Origin: Ypsolopha sequella
Lineage: Eukaryota > Arthropoda > Insecta > Lepidoptera > Ypsolophidae
DNA: 64,000 bases
Assembly (NCBI GenBank): GCA_934047225.1
Contig: OW203988.1
Span: 6,358,229 to 6,422,228, forward strand
Direction of reading: 5' to 3'
In this document: in pieces, positions 1 to 15,000 of the stretch
Position numbering within the stretch: position 1 is the first letter of the stretch
Layout of the letters: each line of letters opens with the position of its first letter
The notes under the pieces: model-generated
Databases searched by the model: none
Told to the model about the DNA's origin: nothing
What the model saw: only the letters and a program-made list of their open reading frames with translations
Position numbers and translations under genes: made by a program

Positions 1-29
1 AGGTGATGGCTGACCTAGCCTTATCACAG
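1..29 (+). CDS. ABCG exon (partial, cut by window edge)
   Basis: Codons from base 3 read VMADLALSQ, the helical stretch just before the ABC signature. The donor GTGCGT starts at base 30 in phase 0. Bases 1-2 (AG) may be codon or acceptor. Confidence 0.8.
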
Positions 30-3000
30 GTGCGTATCTATGAAAATACTTGTACTAAACATATATCCGTAAACTGAACTTATAGCAATTGTAACTAAGT
101 TCAATTTTGCCTGCAGGTCTCCCACAAAGATGTCACGAATCTAACAAAAAGCGAATATCGACGCCTCATCATCGGAGTACAGCTTATTCGAGATCCAAGT
201 TAGTCATATTTTACAGTTTTTGAATATTCGGTATAAACTAAAAGTACAGTGAGCCCGCTTCCTACATGAACATTTTTGTGAAAATCAATTGCGTTTAAAA
301 AGCTAATAACAGTTTATCCAAAATTATATAGTAAAAATGCATATACCAGAGAAACTGATTATAATTTTATTCGTATTTTTTTCCGTATTTTTTTCACATA
401 TCGCCTTAATATTGTATTTTTTAATATGTGATTGTGTAAATTTTCGACATCTAATATATCTAATTCTATTGACATGTAATGATAATTATATTTATGATTA
501 TGATTAACATTCAGCGCCTTCGGTAAATTAATCGTTACACTCCGCTCAGCTCTCTAAATTTAGTTGTAAATCTAACGCCTTAAGGGCAGGTTATCCGGGA
601 CCTGTAGGTATTTATCGCTACCTCAGCCCCCGCCAATTCACCGCGACGTATTTATTTACGATGCAACTGAGCGGCTATAATCGTGACCTCACGTGACTCG
701 ACACCGACCGCCGTACATTAAAATAGGTTCGGGGCCAGTAACTGTACTTCGTACTAATAAGAATTGATTCCGATAAATGAACCAACATAAACTATTCCTA
801 CTAAAAAACCGAGTTAGTACAAATAGGGGAGTTTATTACATTGGATCATATGAGTAATATCTAAGCACGCTCTTGTAAAACATTCGGAAGTACAGCTAAA
901 AATATTTAATACACTTGGTAATTGGTAACCATATGAGCTAACAAAGCTGACTCTGAAGGCTTTCATTGTAATCTAGAAGCTGTCAAATCTAAATTTAGTT
1001 TATTACAAAATAGTTCATAAGTATTAAAAATAGAAGTTAAATTACTTTGGAATAATTTAGGTTTCGACGGCACTAAAACTAAAATTATAGGTGTCAAAAA
1101 TACTGAATATAGCGTACTAAAATACTAAGTGGGCGAAAGATTGTGAGCGAATAAAAATGTTGTAAACGGCGACTTGAAATTACAAATTTGAGTTGAGTTG
1201 ATAATTTTCAGGCGAACAATTTTCTATTTTAGTGTCAATTTCATTTTAAGGCGCTACGTAAAAGTTTTAGCGTCCCTGTTACTCCATATGCGAAAAAACC
1301 CTCAGTGCGAGTGGGACGGATTCGTGGAAAAGTAGTAAAAAAGTCAGTTTTTTATTAATATAAAATGTACTAAGCAATTTAGTAAAAAAGTTTTTCAAAG
1401 AGACTTTACAAATACATAATATCCACATTTTTAATGCAATTTGACAATGAAATTAGTTAGGATTTCAGAATTACATGAAAAAATAAAACAATTTAGAGAT
1501 CTTTTCGGAATTAAATTCTATCAAGAAAATATCATCCAATCGCGTTTTCCTTCAGTGAGAATTTTAATCAAATACTCAATAAACATTTACCCAAAAATGA
1601 AATACGTAGATGACGTTATAGTGGAGTAAATGGATTCGAAAAAACCCAATTTTTTTCCGCTTCGCTCGGCTCCTCATTTTATATTACATGTAAACCTAAC
1701 TCCTTCTTGCTTCGCTCTTCGTCGCACCATTTTTTTTATTTTTGGTGAAGTATTTTCGATTTCATACTTTAAATTCGCCCACTCGGTATTTTTAGTCGCA
1801 CGATTTGTTCAGTTGTATGTGTGCTAGTGCTAGGACCCGGTTGCGAGGTGTCATAGCTTGATTGTTGCTCTGAGATAGGTGAAGGATCCACGTTTTCTTA
1901 TTAAATATTATTTTTATTATCATGCAAAGTCAGAGTTCTTATAGGCATCCCGCGTGTATACCGTGGGTTTACTATACCATGTTGTTGTTTTATTTTATTA
2001 TTTTATTTGTAAATTTCTATTTTTATTCATTCCATTTCTGAACATGTCTTTTCTCTCTAATTTTTTTTTGCATGACATCCATTACAGTCTATTCCATTTA
2101 CGAGGTAAAATTACTTAGTCAAGTTTTTTAATTTGATTAAATACTATTATTTTTCAATTTTATCAGCATGCGACTTATGCGTGCTCGCTATTCAAAATCG
2201 TTGCATCATATTCATTGTCACCGTCGTCGTCATCACCCTCACCATCGTCTGTAGGATCCACCGTATTTATTATAATTTGGTTATCTATTAGGGCATCGAT
2301 ATGCACATCTCGGTCCCAATCAGCGAAATTTAGATTTAATGTTCGTAAAACCACACTATTCCAATTTGCAGCAGTAACGTTATAGCATGCTTCTTGCAAC
2401 AACGACAGCATTTTGTTTGTGTGACTATCGACTTTCTAACTTTTTTCTTAAGTGGCGATTTTAATTTATTATCTTCTGGTATATCTTTACCATGCTTTTC
2501 CTTACTTATTTGGGAAACAGTTTTTCGACTGATAACGAAAGAGTGGACTAGCATTCTGAAACTCACATTCAAAGTAATGTTGTAAGCGTACCACAAACTC
2601 CCGCGCTTGACTGCCCAACACTGTTCTTTTAGTGGTCAAGCAAGAAGAAAACACACGCACGCAACGTATACAAGGCTTCTGCACCGTACTGAACAGACAA
2701 ACAATATGGCTGATCGTGATTGCCATGGTAACCATGGTGATTGCGAGGTGAACCATATTTTTGGTAGATTTTTATTTCCTACGACCTCGGTACACAAGAG
2801 AATAATCGATTAACTAACCGATTTTATGAGATTTTTTGAGCTACGTCACTATGTTTAAAAGTAAAAAATAAACCATAGAACGTAAACGCGTATTTGCAGT
2901 AAAATATAATTTTATTTTAAAGTTATACTTATTTTGAGCACGATATCTAAAAAAAATACGTTGATTATGTTTGTGAATTAATTGTATAATGTTTTGGATT

Positions 3001-6000
3001 GATTGTGGTTTTTTCAAACGGTGATTTACTGTCATAAACAAAGACTATTTATTTTTTCAATTTATGTGAAACGTGCAGAGTTACGTTCTCAGAAGTGTCA
3101 AATGTAACCTCGTAAATGGAATAGACTGTAATTATTTTATTTGTAATTCTTTGTCAAATTAATTATTTTTTTGTGTATTTTCAATATTATTTCAATTATT
3201 CAATATTATTTTTATGAATAAATTATTATTATTCATTATTTTCTTAGTCAATAGAATAATTGTACTAGTTAAAATTCTTAATTATTAATTATTATGTGTT
3301 ACTTCTATTTGCTATTGTGTTTTGTTCATATGTGGCAAACTGAAAATCAGAGCTGTAAGTTACTTCAACGTGTAGCATTTGATAAGCTTGCTCCTTTTTG
3401 CAATTTTGTTTTGTGTTGTACTGTGTCTTCTTTTTTATATGTTCTGTGGCAAATAAACTCATTTCACTATCACTTTCACTATCTCTGGTATTACACATTT
3501 TATATAAAATTGTATTAGCTTCCTCTCCATCTTCGTCATCCAAAAATTATCATCTCTTGTAATGCGTTCAATATGTACAAGTTCATTATCTCCTACCCAA
3601 ATGCCAAAGACACATAATCGCCGTTCTGTCACGTAAAGCTGTCCTTGTACTTGGTAATACCAATTACTGTTTTTATCGAGTTTTATCGTACTTGTTGCCT
3701 CTATACATTGTCTCGATGCGAAGGTGCCCTGCTCAGTACGAAGATTTGATAAACTGAAGTTAAGAAATTTTATTTAATCACTTAGTTACATACGATTCAT
3801 ACTTACGCTTACAAAAAAATAATAATACGTAGATACAATCGCATTATTTTTTATATATATATATATTATATATTTACAAAATATGTACATTATATATCTA
3901 TACATTCTGTCTGACTGCAAGAGTAAGTACTGTTACATTTTACTGTTGTACAGTTATACTCGGACTCAAGAGTTGTTTACATTTTTTGCGTAATTTCAAA
4001 AGTTGGTTGTTCTGTACGATCAATAAAACATCTCGTTACAGTTTCAAAGAATTGTTTTCTTATCTACAGCACTCCCAAATTTGATGATTTGTATGGTTCC
4101 GTAGTACCTAAAAGGTACAAAAGGAACCTTTATGGTGAGACTCCGTTGTCCGTCCGTCCGTCCGTATGTCACAGCCTCATAACTTTAGCACCTTTAAAGA
4201 TAAAGACATGAAATTTGGCACAAAAATAGCATTTATTTTCCCACATATCACGATGTAAAAAAAGATTGAAATTATTCAAAATATTTCCAAAACAAAACTA
4301 AAAAATGTTATCCTAAAAATACAATATGGGTATCAAATTATAGATATCAAAAAGCTGATTGTAAAAATACATTGATATAAAAAAAATTTATGTCTTTATC
4401 TCCAAAACTGGTAGACCGAGCATTATGAAAAAAATCATGGTAATAGTGTTTACGTAAAGATTACAGGAAAAATAAAGCAGTTGAGAAATTCACGAAAAAA
4501 AATAGTAAATTAAATTTATCATCCACAATACGGAACCCTAGGTACGCGAGTCTGACTCGCACTTGGCCGGTTTTTTTCTTCTTATTTCTAGTTTCCATTT
4601 TTATTTTTAAACATCCAAGCAAGATACAACTAAATGATTTTTATTTACATGTACACACAACTGATAGTTTGATGTATATTTACACGATTATTTAAATAAT
4701 GATAGTACACTCTATCAGAGCTTCGAGGCGAGTGAGGGGGAACGAGGGCTCAGAAAACTGACATAGGTCTTGCCTCGACAGCCGCTGGCGGGCAACTGGC
4801 GGCCGCTCGCCGAGTAGTCGCGAATCAATTTTGCTTTTTAAATTAAGGGAAAAATAACGATTTTCATTAAAAAAAAAGTAACCACAAAAGTTATTAGTAC
4901 AATAGTTTTACTTTAATTATCTGCAATTTTCATGCAATTTGGTTAAGTACACGTTACATAAAACGAAAAAAATCTTAAAAATCGACAAAGTTTCGGATTT
5001 TTTTTCGATCGAGCAAAGTGTAAGGTCTCGCAAATTGAACCACAAAAAACACTGCACAAAAGATGTATCTGAAACATATATTTTTTTCAGATTTTAAAAA
5101 TAACTATTTGATGCTTTAAAATGAGTTTGAAAACAGACAAAATTGGGATAAGCCCCCCTTAACGCGAATGGATACGCCAACTGCAATTTGGACCTGTCTT
5201 TGAAGGCCTACTCCTCCCACATGGGTGGTCCAAAAATTTTCATAAACATATATGATAGGCATTATAGAGTCAAAAATAAATTTTAAGTTTCATAAACTGA
5301 TTTTCTATTGTAAGTTTTGACAAAAAAATCGAAAGTCATCGAAAGTTTCACATGATTAACACAATAATTCTCTTACTCCTTCCAAACGCCTAAAGCAATT
5401 TTAATTATTAATTCACCAAATTATAGGAAATTTTTAGATCTAAAAAATTTAAGTTCATAATTTTTTTTCCGTTCATGGCGTCCATGTGAAAAGTATTATT
5501 TTCTCCTATTTTGCGCTAGCCAGAAACGCAGTGGTTGTCATAACAGCCACTTTTCAAGGCACGCTGAAATGAACGTTATTTCAATGTCATTTCCGTTGAT
5601 ATTTGTACCGACACACATCGAGTTGCTTATTTAGCGTGGTCATACGCCTTAACACGCTCCTCCTCGCTCCGCTTGTCATCGCACCTATTTTTGTTTTTTT
5701 GTTGAAAGGCTGTCGATTTCATAATTCATGATAATATGCCCAATTCTACAATTGAGGTTTTCAATAAAAAAAAATTGAAATTCTAATTTACGAAAACCAA
5801 TGGAAACTTTGCGATGCATTGCATACACAGTACATAGGTAATAAGGTTTTGTTGTATAACTATTGAGTGAATTTTGAATTTATTTATTTATTTATTTAAA
5901 ATGGAACACCAACAGTACACATATTACACACAACAAATTATTTACAAAATTTAAATTCCAATATGTGGACCAGTTACAGGCGTTCACAACATTCATAGTT

Positions 6001-9000
6001 AAATTATAAACACAAAGCAAACATATAATTTGAAGCAAGAATTAAAAAATCAATATACCTATAATAATATATAAACAAATTTACATACATACCTAAACCT
6101 TTGACCTAATAACTAACTTAAAATTATACAAAAAATATACAAAACATGACTGAAAGACAAAACAAAATTATACCTACTAAAGAATTGAAGTGTTCTGTTT
6201 CGATTAATTAGAAAAAGGCGGGTATTTCACAATCCGGCTGCGATATCGCTCATAATCTACACGCGGTTTCTAGATTTGTATCCCAAAATAGGCCATTGGA
6301 GACGAACTCCGGATTATAGTAAAAGAATCTTCTCTTTTCAGTAATTCTCCTCTTGGACGAGCCGACCTGGGACCTGGACCCACTAAACACCTACCTCGTC
6401 ATCTCCATACTCTCCAACGCCGCAAAGAAGTATGGAACCACCATCATTCTCACCATGGAGAAACCGAGATCAGGTAAGGGTTGGAAAATGCAATAAAAGA
6501 TAACGTTAGAAACCAGGGCGGACCCAGGATTTGATTTTTTAAAAATTCAGTTTTTAAGCGCCTTAAGCCTTGAGGCGCTTTTGGCAAACCTATATATCAA
6601 TATAGTATATTGAATATACCTTATATACCTATGCTGGTGCACCCGAATTGAATCAAAAATCGAGTCAAATTTATGGAACTCCTGGGTGTTTTGGGGGGGC
6701 CATGGCCCCCCTTCCTTGTATCACCAATGGCCAGAAACTTCTTAAATGTTAAACATCAGTCGCTCGGTACAAAGTGCACAACTAAACTTTATTTTTCTTG
6801 TTAAAAGTGAAAAAGATATTGGTATATGCCAATTCACGCCAAAAGTATAGGATTGGTTAGGTTTATGAATCAACAGCTTGAATTTTAATGCACAATTAGC
6901 CATGATTTTGTTGAAACAAACTTAAAACGGCATTTTAAGTCTGTTTTAGACAAAATCGTGACTAATTGTGCATTTTATTTCAAACCGTTGATTTATAAAC
7001 CTAACTTATACTGATGACAGCCCCATACCTGGGGTCGAAATATATCGAATAATATTTTTTTTTATTGTTTTAATGCTAATAAATAAAAATAAAAAAAAAT
7101 AAAACTTATAAAAGCAAAATATAATATATTTATTAACTTACACTAAACTATTTGGGTGCCACGGACCAATATCTTTTTCACTTTTAACACACACGCCGTT
7201 TACGTAGGTTCTAGTTACAAGTCGTATAAATATGACTTAAGATAACAAGCTCTATTGGACAGGATGAATGAAAGTGGAGAAACGTAATGCTGACGTATGG
7301 TGCCGAAATTGGCGACATACTGAAGAAGGGCAAAGACAAAAATACCCGAAATAGAAAAGCTTGTATGCAACGGCGGATCAAGGGGGGGGGGGGGTCATAG
7401 GGGTCATGACCCCCTGGGCTTAGTTCAATTTTTTTTTTCTATATAGACACGCTAAATTTACCCAAAATTGCACAATTTTATTATATATTTGGTCTAATTC
7501 GGAGCTTGTGACCCCCCCCCCCCTGGCTCATAGGTTGGATCCGCCCTTGCTTGTATGACTAGATTGATGGATGTGGAATAGGCGATAGAGGTGCCAGGAT
7601 CGTAGTAGATGGAAACCTGTAGTCTCTGCCTACCCCCCTCGGAGACAGGCGAGAGTATATGTATGTATGTAATTAGCTCCATAGCCGTCGTGAATTTAAT
7701 GTTCAATCAAACCGGATGTTTGTACAGTACAGCTAAACATGAAAAGTACATTAGGTCTTTACATATGAAATTGCCGTTTTCTATAGAGATTTTGAAGCAA
7801 ACTCAATTTTCAGTACTAACATTTTTGCATTTTTTTTAGGGATGACAAATCCAAATTATGTAATTTCTTTTGTGTATGAATGAGACAACATTAAGCTAAC
7901 AACAAAATTTAAGCTAAAATTTAATTTTTGAAATGTGTCAGCTGTAAAAAATTATTACGAATCTTATCATGGAAATGGATGGCATTTAGTACAAACTGTT
8001 TTTGAGGATTTATTTTTTATAATCAAACTGAAAATAAAAACAAAGTTTACTATGTAAAACCTTGAAATCCACTTTTAAACAAAAAACAAATAATGGAAAT
8101 TACACTAATAAAAGTCTTCTTGGACGATGTCAAATAGACGAAACTAGTCGCAATAATTAAGTAAATTAAATAGTGGAACTCGTACAAGAAGATTTATTAG
8201 TGTTACAATGAAGTTCCATCAAGGAGTCACACCTTACAGTATAAATTAAATAATGGAAATAGCTATTGAATTATAGGAATTATGAACTCATGACTCTATA
8301 TGAAAATTTCGGCAATTTCATAGGTAAAGACCTATTATTTATCGCCAATGTACTACACGTAGAAGACCACAAACTTTCGGCATTTATAAGCCTTTACATG
8401 TGAAAGTTACTGCATCAAATTTGAGTGGTAACGACAGAGAACCACAAGTAAATAAACAAACAAATGTATTGAGCTCACCTAGTTTACCAAATAAGAATGA
8501 ACGATAAATACCTACCGCAGATTATTATAATGCTAATTTAAATATAATTTAATGTCCCGGGTGTTTATGAAACCATTATATTTTCGTCAGGCTTTCTTTT
8601 ATATTAGGTATTTGAACAGTTGTTTTGTTAGTAAAGTCTGTCGCCCAGTTGTGGTTTATACAAAACGAAAACGTTTCCTAATTTCTACTGCAGTTAGTGG
8701 GTCAAATGAATGGTTGGTTAAGGTGGATGGTCCAAGGTAGTTTTTATAAAAAACTTATGAGAACCAATAACGACGACAAAAGTAGTATAGTTTCGTTCTG
8801 TTACTTTTCTCTACACGTTCAAATAATTTTACACTCGCGAATATTCAGTTTTTCTTAAAAGCAAAATGTTTTAACAGTCTAATTTTGCAATTTAAAACTT
8901 TCATACATTGGATTACAAAAGTTTTAAATAACAAAATTAGATTCTAAAAAAGTTTGTTTGTAAAAAACTGATTATTCGCGGGAATAAAGTTGATGGAACG

Positions 9001-12000
9001 TGTGGAAAAAGGTAACTGAATTAAATAATAATACTTCTGTCGTCGTTATTGGTTCCCACAAATTTGTATGAAGATTGCCTTGGACCATCCACCAGAGCCA
9101 ACTGTAAACTGTAACTAATTGTGAAAAAGAAAAATATGAATATTGTAATTTTACCACACAAAGGGCCAAACAATGTATGGAGAAATCGTTTTGATACTAA
9201 CAATCAGGTTATTGTTTTGTGACGAAGAACGTTAAAAAACCGGCCAAGTGCGAATCGGACTCACGCGCTAAGGGTTCCGTACCATTATCTATAAAAACGG
9301 CAAAAACATGTCTGTTGTATGGGAGCCCCCTTAAATATTTATTTTATTATTTGTTGTTATAGCGGCAACAGAAATACATCATCTGTGAAAATTTCAACTG
9401 TCTAACTATCACGGTTATTGAGATACAGCCTGGTGACAGACGGACAGCGGAGTCTTAGTAATAGGGTCCCGTTGGTTACCCTTTGGGTACGGAACCCTAA
9501 AAATTAGGTTACACATTGTCTACGTCATTGGTTTTTTAATGAATTATATCTACTCCCGTACTACAATAAGGTAATAACAACATCAAAAGCGGTTTTATAA
9601 GTACCTACATTGTTTTACCAATTACATTATAACACCGCAATTCTGCGCTGTGATTGGCCAAATTTTTTTATGACACCGCTAGAGAACCAATCACAAGGGA
9701 CGACAAGAAAGGAGAAAGCCGAGCCCTCTTTCATCGTTCTCGCTTCTTATTGGTTACTAGCGGCAATATCGTCAGACGCACTTGGAGTTTATGAACAAGT
9801 GTTCATTTCTCGTTTGCGTAAAATTGTTAGTTGAAAATATTATCACTACATAGTACTCGTATAAAACAAAGTTGCTTCCCGCTGTCTGTCTGTCCCTATG
9901 TATGCTTAGATCTTTAAAACTACGCAACGGATTTTGATGCTGTTTTTTTTACTAGATAGAATAATTCAAGAGGACGGTTTATATGTATAATACATGCATA
10001 ATATAGTAGAGAAACACTGATCATTTTAGAGGTTTCTAATGTGATGTCGTAAATAAACTCATTTTTTTGCGCTTACATTGCAAACGCTGGCTGAGCCCTA
10101 CGAGAAAGATCAAAATAATGTACTACGGTATTGTACACCTTAAAAAGGTCTACAAAAAAGTCCGCGATGGTATATGTCTACCCACAATAACCATTTTTAT
10201 CCTTTACTTTTTACGAGAAATAATGGCTTATTTACGAAGCGATTTTAAGCAAAACAGCATTAATCCTTATCCAATTAAGTACCTTAAATACTGTAGTATA
10301 TTTAGTATCAGCATTGAACCCGTACGAAGCCGGGGCGGGTCGCTAGTAAATAATAAATGTCACACGAAGACGATATTTTTGATGGTCGTAGATAAAGTAC
10401 ACTCGATTGGGACACTCGTGCGGTCTATTACGATGCTCACTTCGTTCGTTTCGTAAAAGCACTCGTGACCTAATGTCTCACATTATGTTATAGTTGCACA
10501 AAAAACTTGTGTTATGTCAACTTCACCTGCTCGTGGTGCACCTTGCTGATTAGTGGACGAAAATGTTGGCGGTCACCAATGAGTACAATAAGCAGAGGTG
10601 CCAGACTGCAGCAGGCTGATGACGATGTGTGTCCCACAGACGTGTTCCCGTTCCTGGACCGCGTGGTGTACCTGTGTCTCGGGGACGTGGTGTTCGCGGG
10701 ACCCACCAGGAATCTGCTCGACTACTTCGGCAGCATCGGCTTCCCTTGCCCGCAATTGGAGAACCCGCTTATGTATTATTGTGAGTACTATTTGTATATG
10801 TAACCCAGGACAGTGTGTGTTGGTTGTGTGCGCGGCGTTCAAGCAAGTATACAAGGGGGAGGATAGTAATAATAATAATATTTATTTATTTATAAAAAGC
10901 TTAGCCTATGTTACAAAAGATTAATATTAACAATATGTACACAAAGTGAACAAAAACAATCATTATTGCACAGACGCCAACATGCATGACCCATTGACAG
11001 TTTCAGCTGTGACGCCATAGCTGTTAAAATCGTTTACAAAGAGAGCTTGAACCGCTAGCATCTGTACAACTTATGAGTAGCCATAGTTAAACATGAGTGT
11101 AACAAAAGGTATGAGCCCTGGAACCTACGCTAGTATAAACTGTTCTGTATTAGGTTCCAGTCTCCCCATGGTGATGCCAAGAGTTACAAGTCAAATAATT
11201 ATCTGAACGGTTACCTATTAGTTAATTATAGTGATAATGCAGCTTTGATATATATTTTCAAATAACAATGTTATTATAAGAACATCATTTTATTAAGAAT
11301 TAAGAAGTAATCTTTAGCAAAGGATAGTTGGGATGAATCCCCCCGAAATCTAGCATAACATACACGGGACGAGACCAGCATTATTGCGACGAAAATTTTG
11401 GCAAATCATTTATTAAGGTGGAGTATAGTCACAATACAGACAGTCTGTTGTGCCAAGACTGCCAAGTGGAAGAATATAGAAAAGAAACCATCCCAAATTA
11501 TGAAAGTTATGGACGCGTCCTCACCCCATGTCCCCCTCGAACCAAAAGTCTGGATACCTACGTGCTTGTACTCGATTTATGGGTTTAAGAGTGTTTTTCC
11601 CATTTAATTCCGAGCAGTTTTTTAGTTATCTTATGATGAAGGAAGAATGAAAGATTGAGGCTTTGCCGCGACGCGACAATTATGTGCACAAAAAATATAT
11701 ATCATTGTGCCCTTTACTAGATTGGTCAAAGTTTCAAATTGCTTCCATAATATGAGCTTTAAATTTTATAACAAGGTACCAAAAAGCTTGCACAGCCTGA
11801 ACGAAAAACCCTTCAAGAAACAGTTTATTATTGTATTAAGGATAACAATGCCTTCACAGTCTCTTAATTTTAATGATTATTTATATTAATAATTAATTCT
11901 TAATTACTTAAGTATTTGTTTATTTAGTTGTAAGTATATTTATGACAAATTTATTGTTTTCCTGAAATGTTCCGGAATGTATCACCTTTTATGATGTCAA

Positions 12001-15000
12001 CCTAATAGGTAGCTAATGTTATTTATTTATAATATATTGACTGTATGTAATTATACAACAATGTTTTAATCTTAAAATTAAAATTTGGTTTATTTTATTA
12101 CGTGTATTATTGTAAAATTTTACTTGTTTTTTTATTTCATATAATTTTTACATCAAAAACAATAGTGCTATATAGCTACCATCGGAAACCTATTGGTTTA
12201 TCTGATAGCAGCGGACGTTCTTATAAATGTTAATTTTACATCTTAAACAGAGTACATAGGTATATCAATTTTCCATAAAGTATTTTTTAATCTTATTTCT
12301 AAAATTATTACTGTTTATATATAAGTTTTGCATATCCTTAGGAAGCTCATTTACAGTTTTAGGCAAACAGTACATCCAAGTACTTGTTCCATAAACATTT
12401 TTATATATTGGTAAGGAGAAAGAAGGTAAGTAATCCAGGTTGCGCAATCCATCCGATGTATAAGTGCGTTTTTTTTTTTTGTGTTCTCTTTTGTAATATA
12501 GGCTAAGGCGGAAGATCGACGGTTTTTTGTTTCTAACAAACAGCCATAAGCCAAGCCTTAGACCGATTTCTCATGTGTGTTTTGTTTTTGTAATATTGTG
12601 TTCATTTCTAATTGTTTCGCCTATGTACTAATAGTAGTTTATGCTACAAGGGCGCAAAGGAATAAATTACGAGGATGATTTAAAACTCGAGCGTAGCGAG
12701 TGTTTTAAACGTAACCGAGTAATTTATTGCTCTTACGCCCTCTATCATACTACGTTTTTCAATGCACAGTGTGAGGAAATAAAACAAATATAATCTTGTG
12801 AACTTTAAATTATAATTGGCTCAAAAGGACTGTATCCAGAGCCGTTAAACAGTGGAAAAAAGTATAACATTTATGGTACACAGGAAAGGCTAAAGGTTAG
12901 ACAACCATTGTGTATAAATTAAAAAAATAGATATATTAAAGCCCTAGGGCAAAATAATCGACTTTCTGTTCGGTTTTGATGCATAAAAAGTGGGCCTTTA
13001 CGAGCACTTGCATTGAAAAATAAATAAAACTGAATCTGATCCAGTTTTATTTTACTTTATGCCCAGTGACCTTCCATGTAATCCAAGACTGAAAACCCCA
13101 TGTCTGTTCCAGTATGCCTATCAACAGTGGACCGTCGTTCGCGCGAACGTTTCATAGAGTCCAACCACCAGATCGCGGCCCTGGTGGAGAAGTTCCGGCT
13201 GGAAGGTCAGGCGATGATGCAGGGCCACCACAACGATCACAGCCGCATCGTCAATCCTAACAAGATACAGCTCAGCTATGGCAGACCAAGCGGGACGAGG
13301 GTTGTCTGGATGTTGTATGTGTGAGTATTATTAGGTCAAAAAACTTGTTTTAAGGGGCAATACCGTGAAAATTGACACTTTTTGAAGTTATTTATCTGCT
13401 CTTTTAATGAAGTTCCAAGTAAAATAAATTAGTATAACAATTTTGGGACCTTTTACTAGATTTTGGTCTATCAGAAACGCGATAGGAGGAATTTCATTCG
13501 ATAGAAATAATTATTGAAATCAGGTCTAAATTTACACTTTTTTTGATATTCTGACAAATTGGGATAGCATACAGACTTGAAAAATATTTATTTAGATGGG
13601 TTTTAACTACACCTAAATTACTGGTTATGGAATTTTTTGTAGCTATTTTAGTTAATTTTGCATTAATTTAAAACCGACTTTTTGACAATTTTCCCCGATT
13701 CCGTCCCTTCGCACTGCGGGTCTTTCTGCCTGGAGTAACGGGGACCTTTGCTAGCACGATATATCACCTTAAGTGGCCTCTTTCCGCGCAGCTGCCATAT
13801 AAATGCTTTAGGTGTTTGTGACGTCCTCATGACTTTGATTTCAATGAAACTTTGCACACATCTTTAAATTGTGTTTCCCTTCCCCCTACACCGCACTCCG
13901 ACCCATCTCTCATCAAGAAGTGAGAGATGGCGAGATATTCAAAAGGCGCCCAATTTCTGAAATAGTTTCAGGTAAAAACTGTTTTCCATGAAAAGTTTTC
14001 AGAAACAACATCTTTTTATAGCTAGTATTTAAACTTGTGCGAAAAGCGGCAAAAGTTAAGAACCCGGTGCAGGAAGACGCCAACTCCGATGCGAAGCGAG
14101 ACGTATCGCGACAATAAAGCGCATATGTTGCTGGCTGATCTAAACAAGCGCCTCACGCTTTGCCCCACGCCGTTCGAACTGTGCTGAGCGAGTCTCGCCC
14201 TTTGCGTTGGAAATAATAATAATTTCCGAATACCTTAATTGTGCCTCAATTACTTGTTATTTTTTATTCTGTTTCAATTAATTAGAATACTGATGATACT
14301 TCCAAGTGGTGTATGTGCTTACTTTGCTTGTTAAAGGTTCATAAGTCACTTAACGAAGCCTTGTAAAAGCACTCGATTTTTTCTGGTCTTTAACGCGATG
14401 TTTGTGAAAAAATCAGGGACATACACCACTTCATATTGACCGTTTAAATGAAAGCCTAAAATTTATTTGATTGAATTGTTCCACTTTCGCGAGTTATTAT
14501 GGTTTTTAGATATGTATGAAGTACGATTCGGAGCGGGTTCTTAAGAGCGGTTTCGCAGCCGGATTGTGAAAAACCCGCCTTTTTCTAATTAATCGAAACA
14601 GAACACTTCAATGTAAAATTTGCTCAATAGTTATTCAACAAAACATTGTTACCTATTGTTACCATTGTTTCTGTAAATTAAAATTACAAAATTTAAAAAT
14701 CCGGCTGCGATACCGCTCTTAAAATTTTAGCTCAACTAGGACGTTGTCTATGAATACTATGCTATGTCAAAATAGTTCATTGCTATTTCTAGATATTTAC
14801 TTGAGCAGATATTCAATAACTTTTCTGGCAAGAAAAAAAAAATTGTAAATGTCGCATGTTGTAACGCCTTAACGTTTACCTTTTCAGACGAATGCTCGCG
14901 TCAATTTTCAACGTAAAGAAAATGGGTATAAAGCAGATGTTCATGAGACTTTTCTGCCTGCCTTTATATTTCCTGATACTCTTCATGTTCTACAATGAAG

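Noticed and set aside
6513..6735. Possible hAT element starting CAGGGCGGACCCAGGA
   Set aside because: The left end looks right but no matching right TIR or 8-bp duplication could be found.
10067..10456. 129-codon ORF
   Set aside because: Lies across the Helitron-like element and the resumed repeat; composition and context fit chance.
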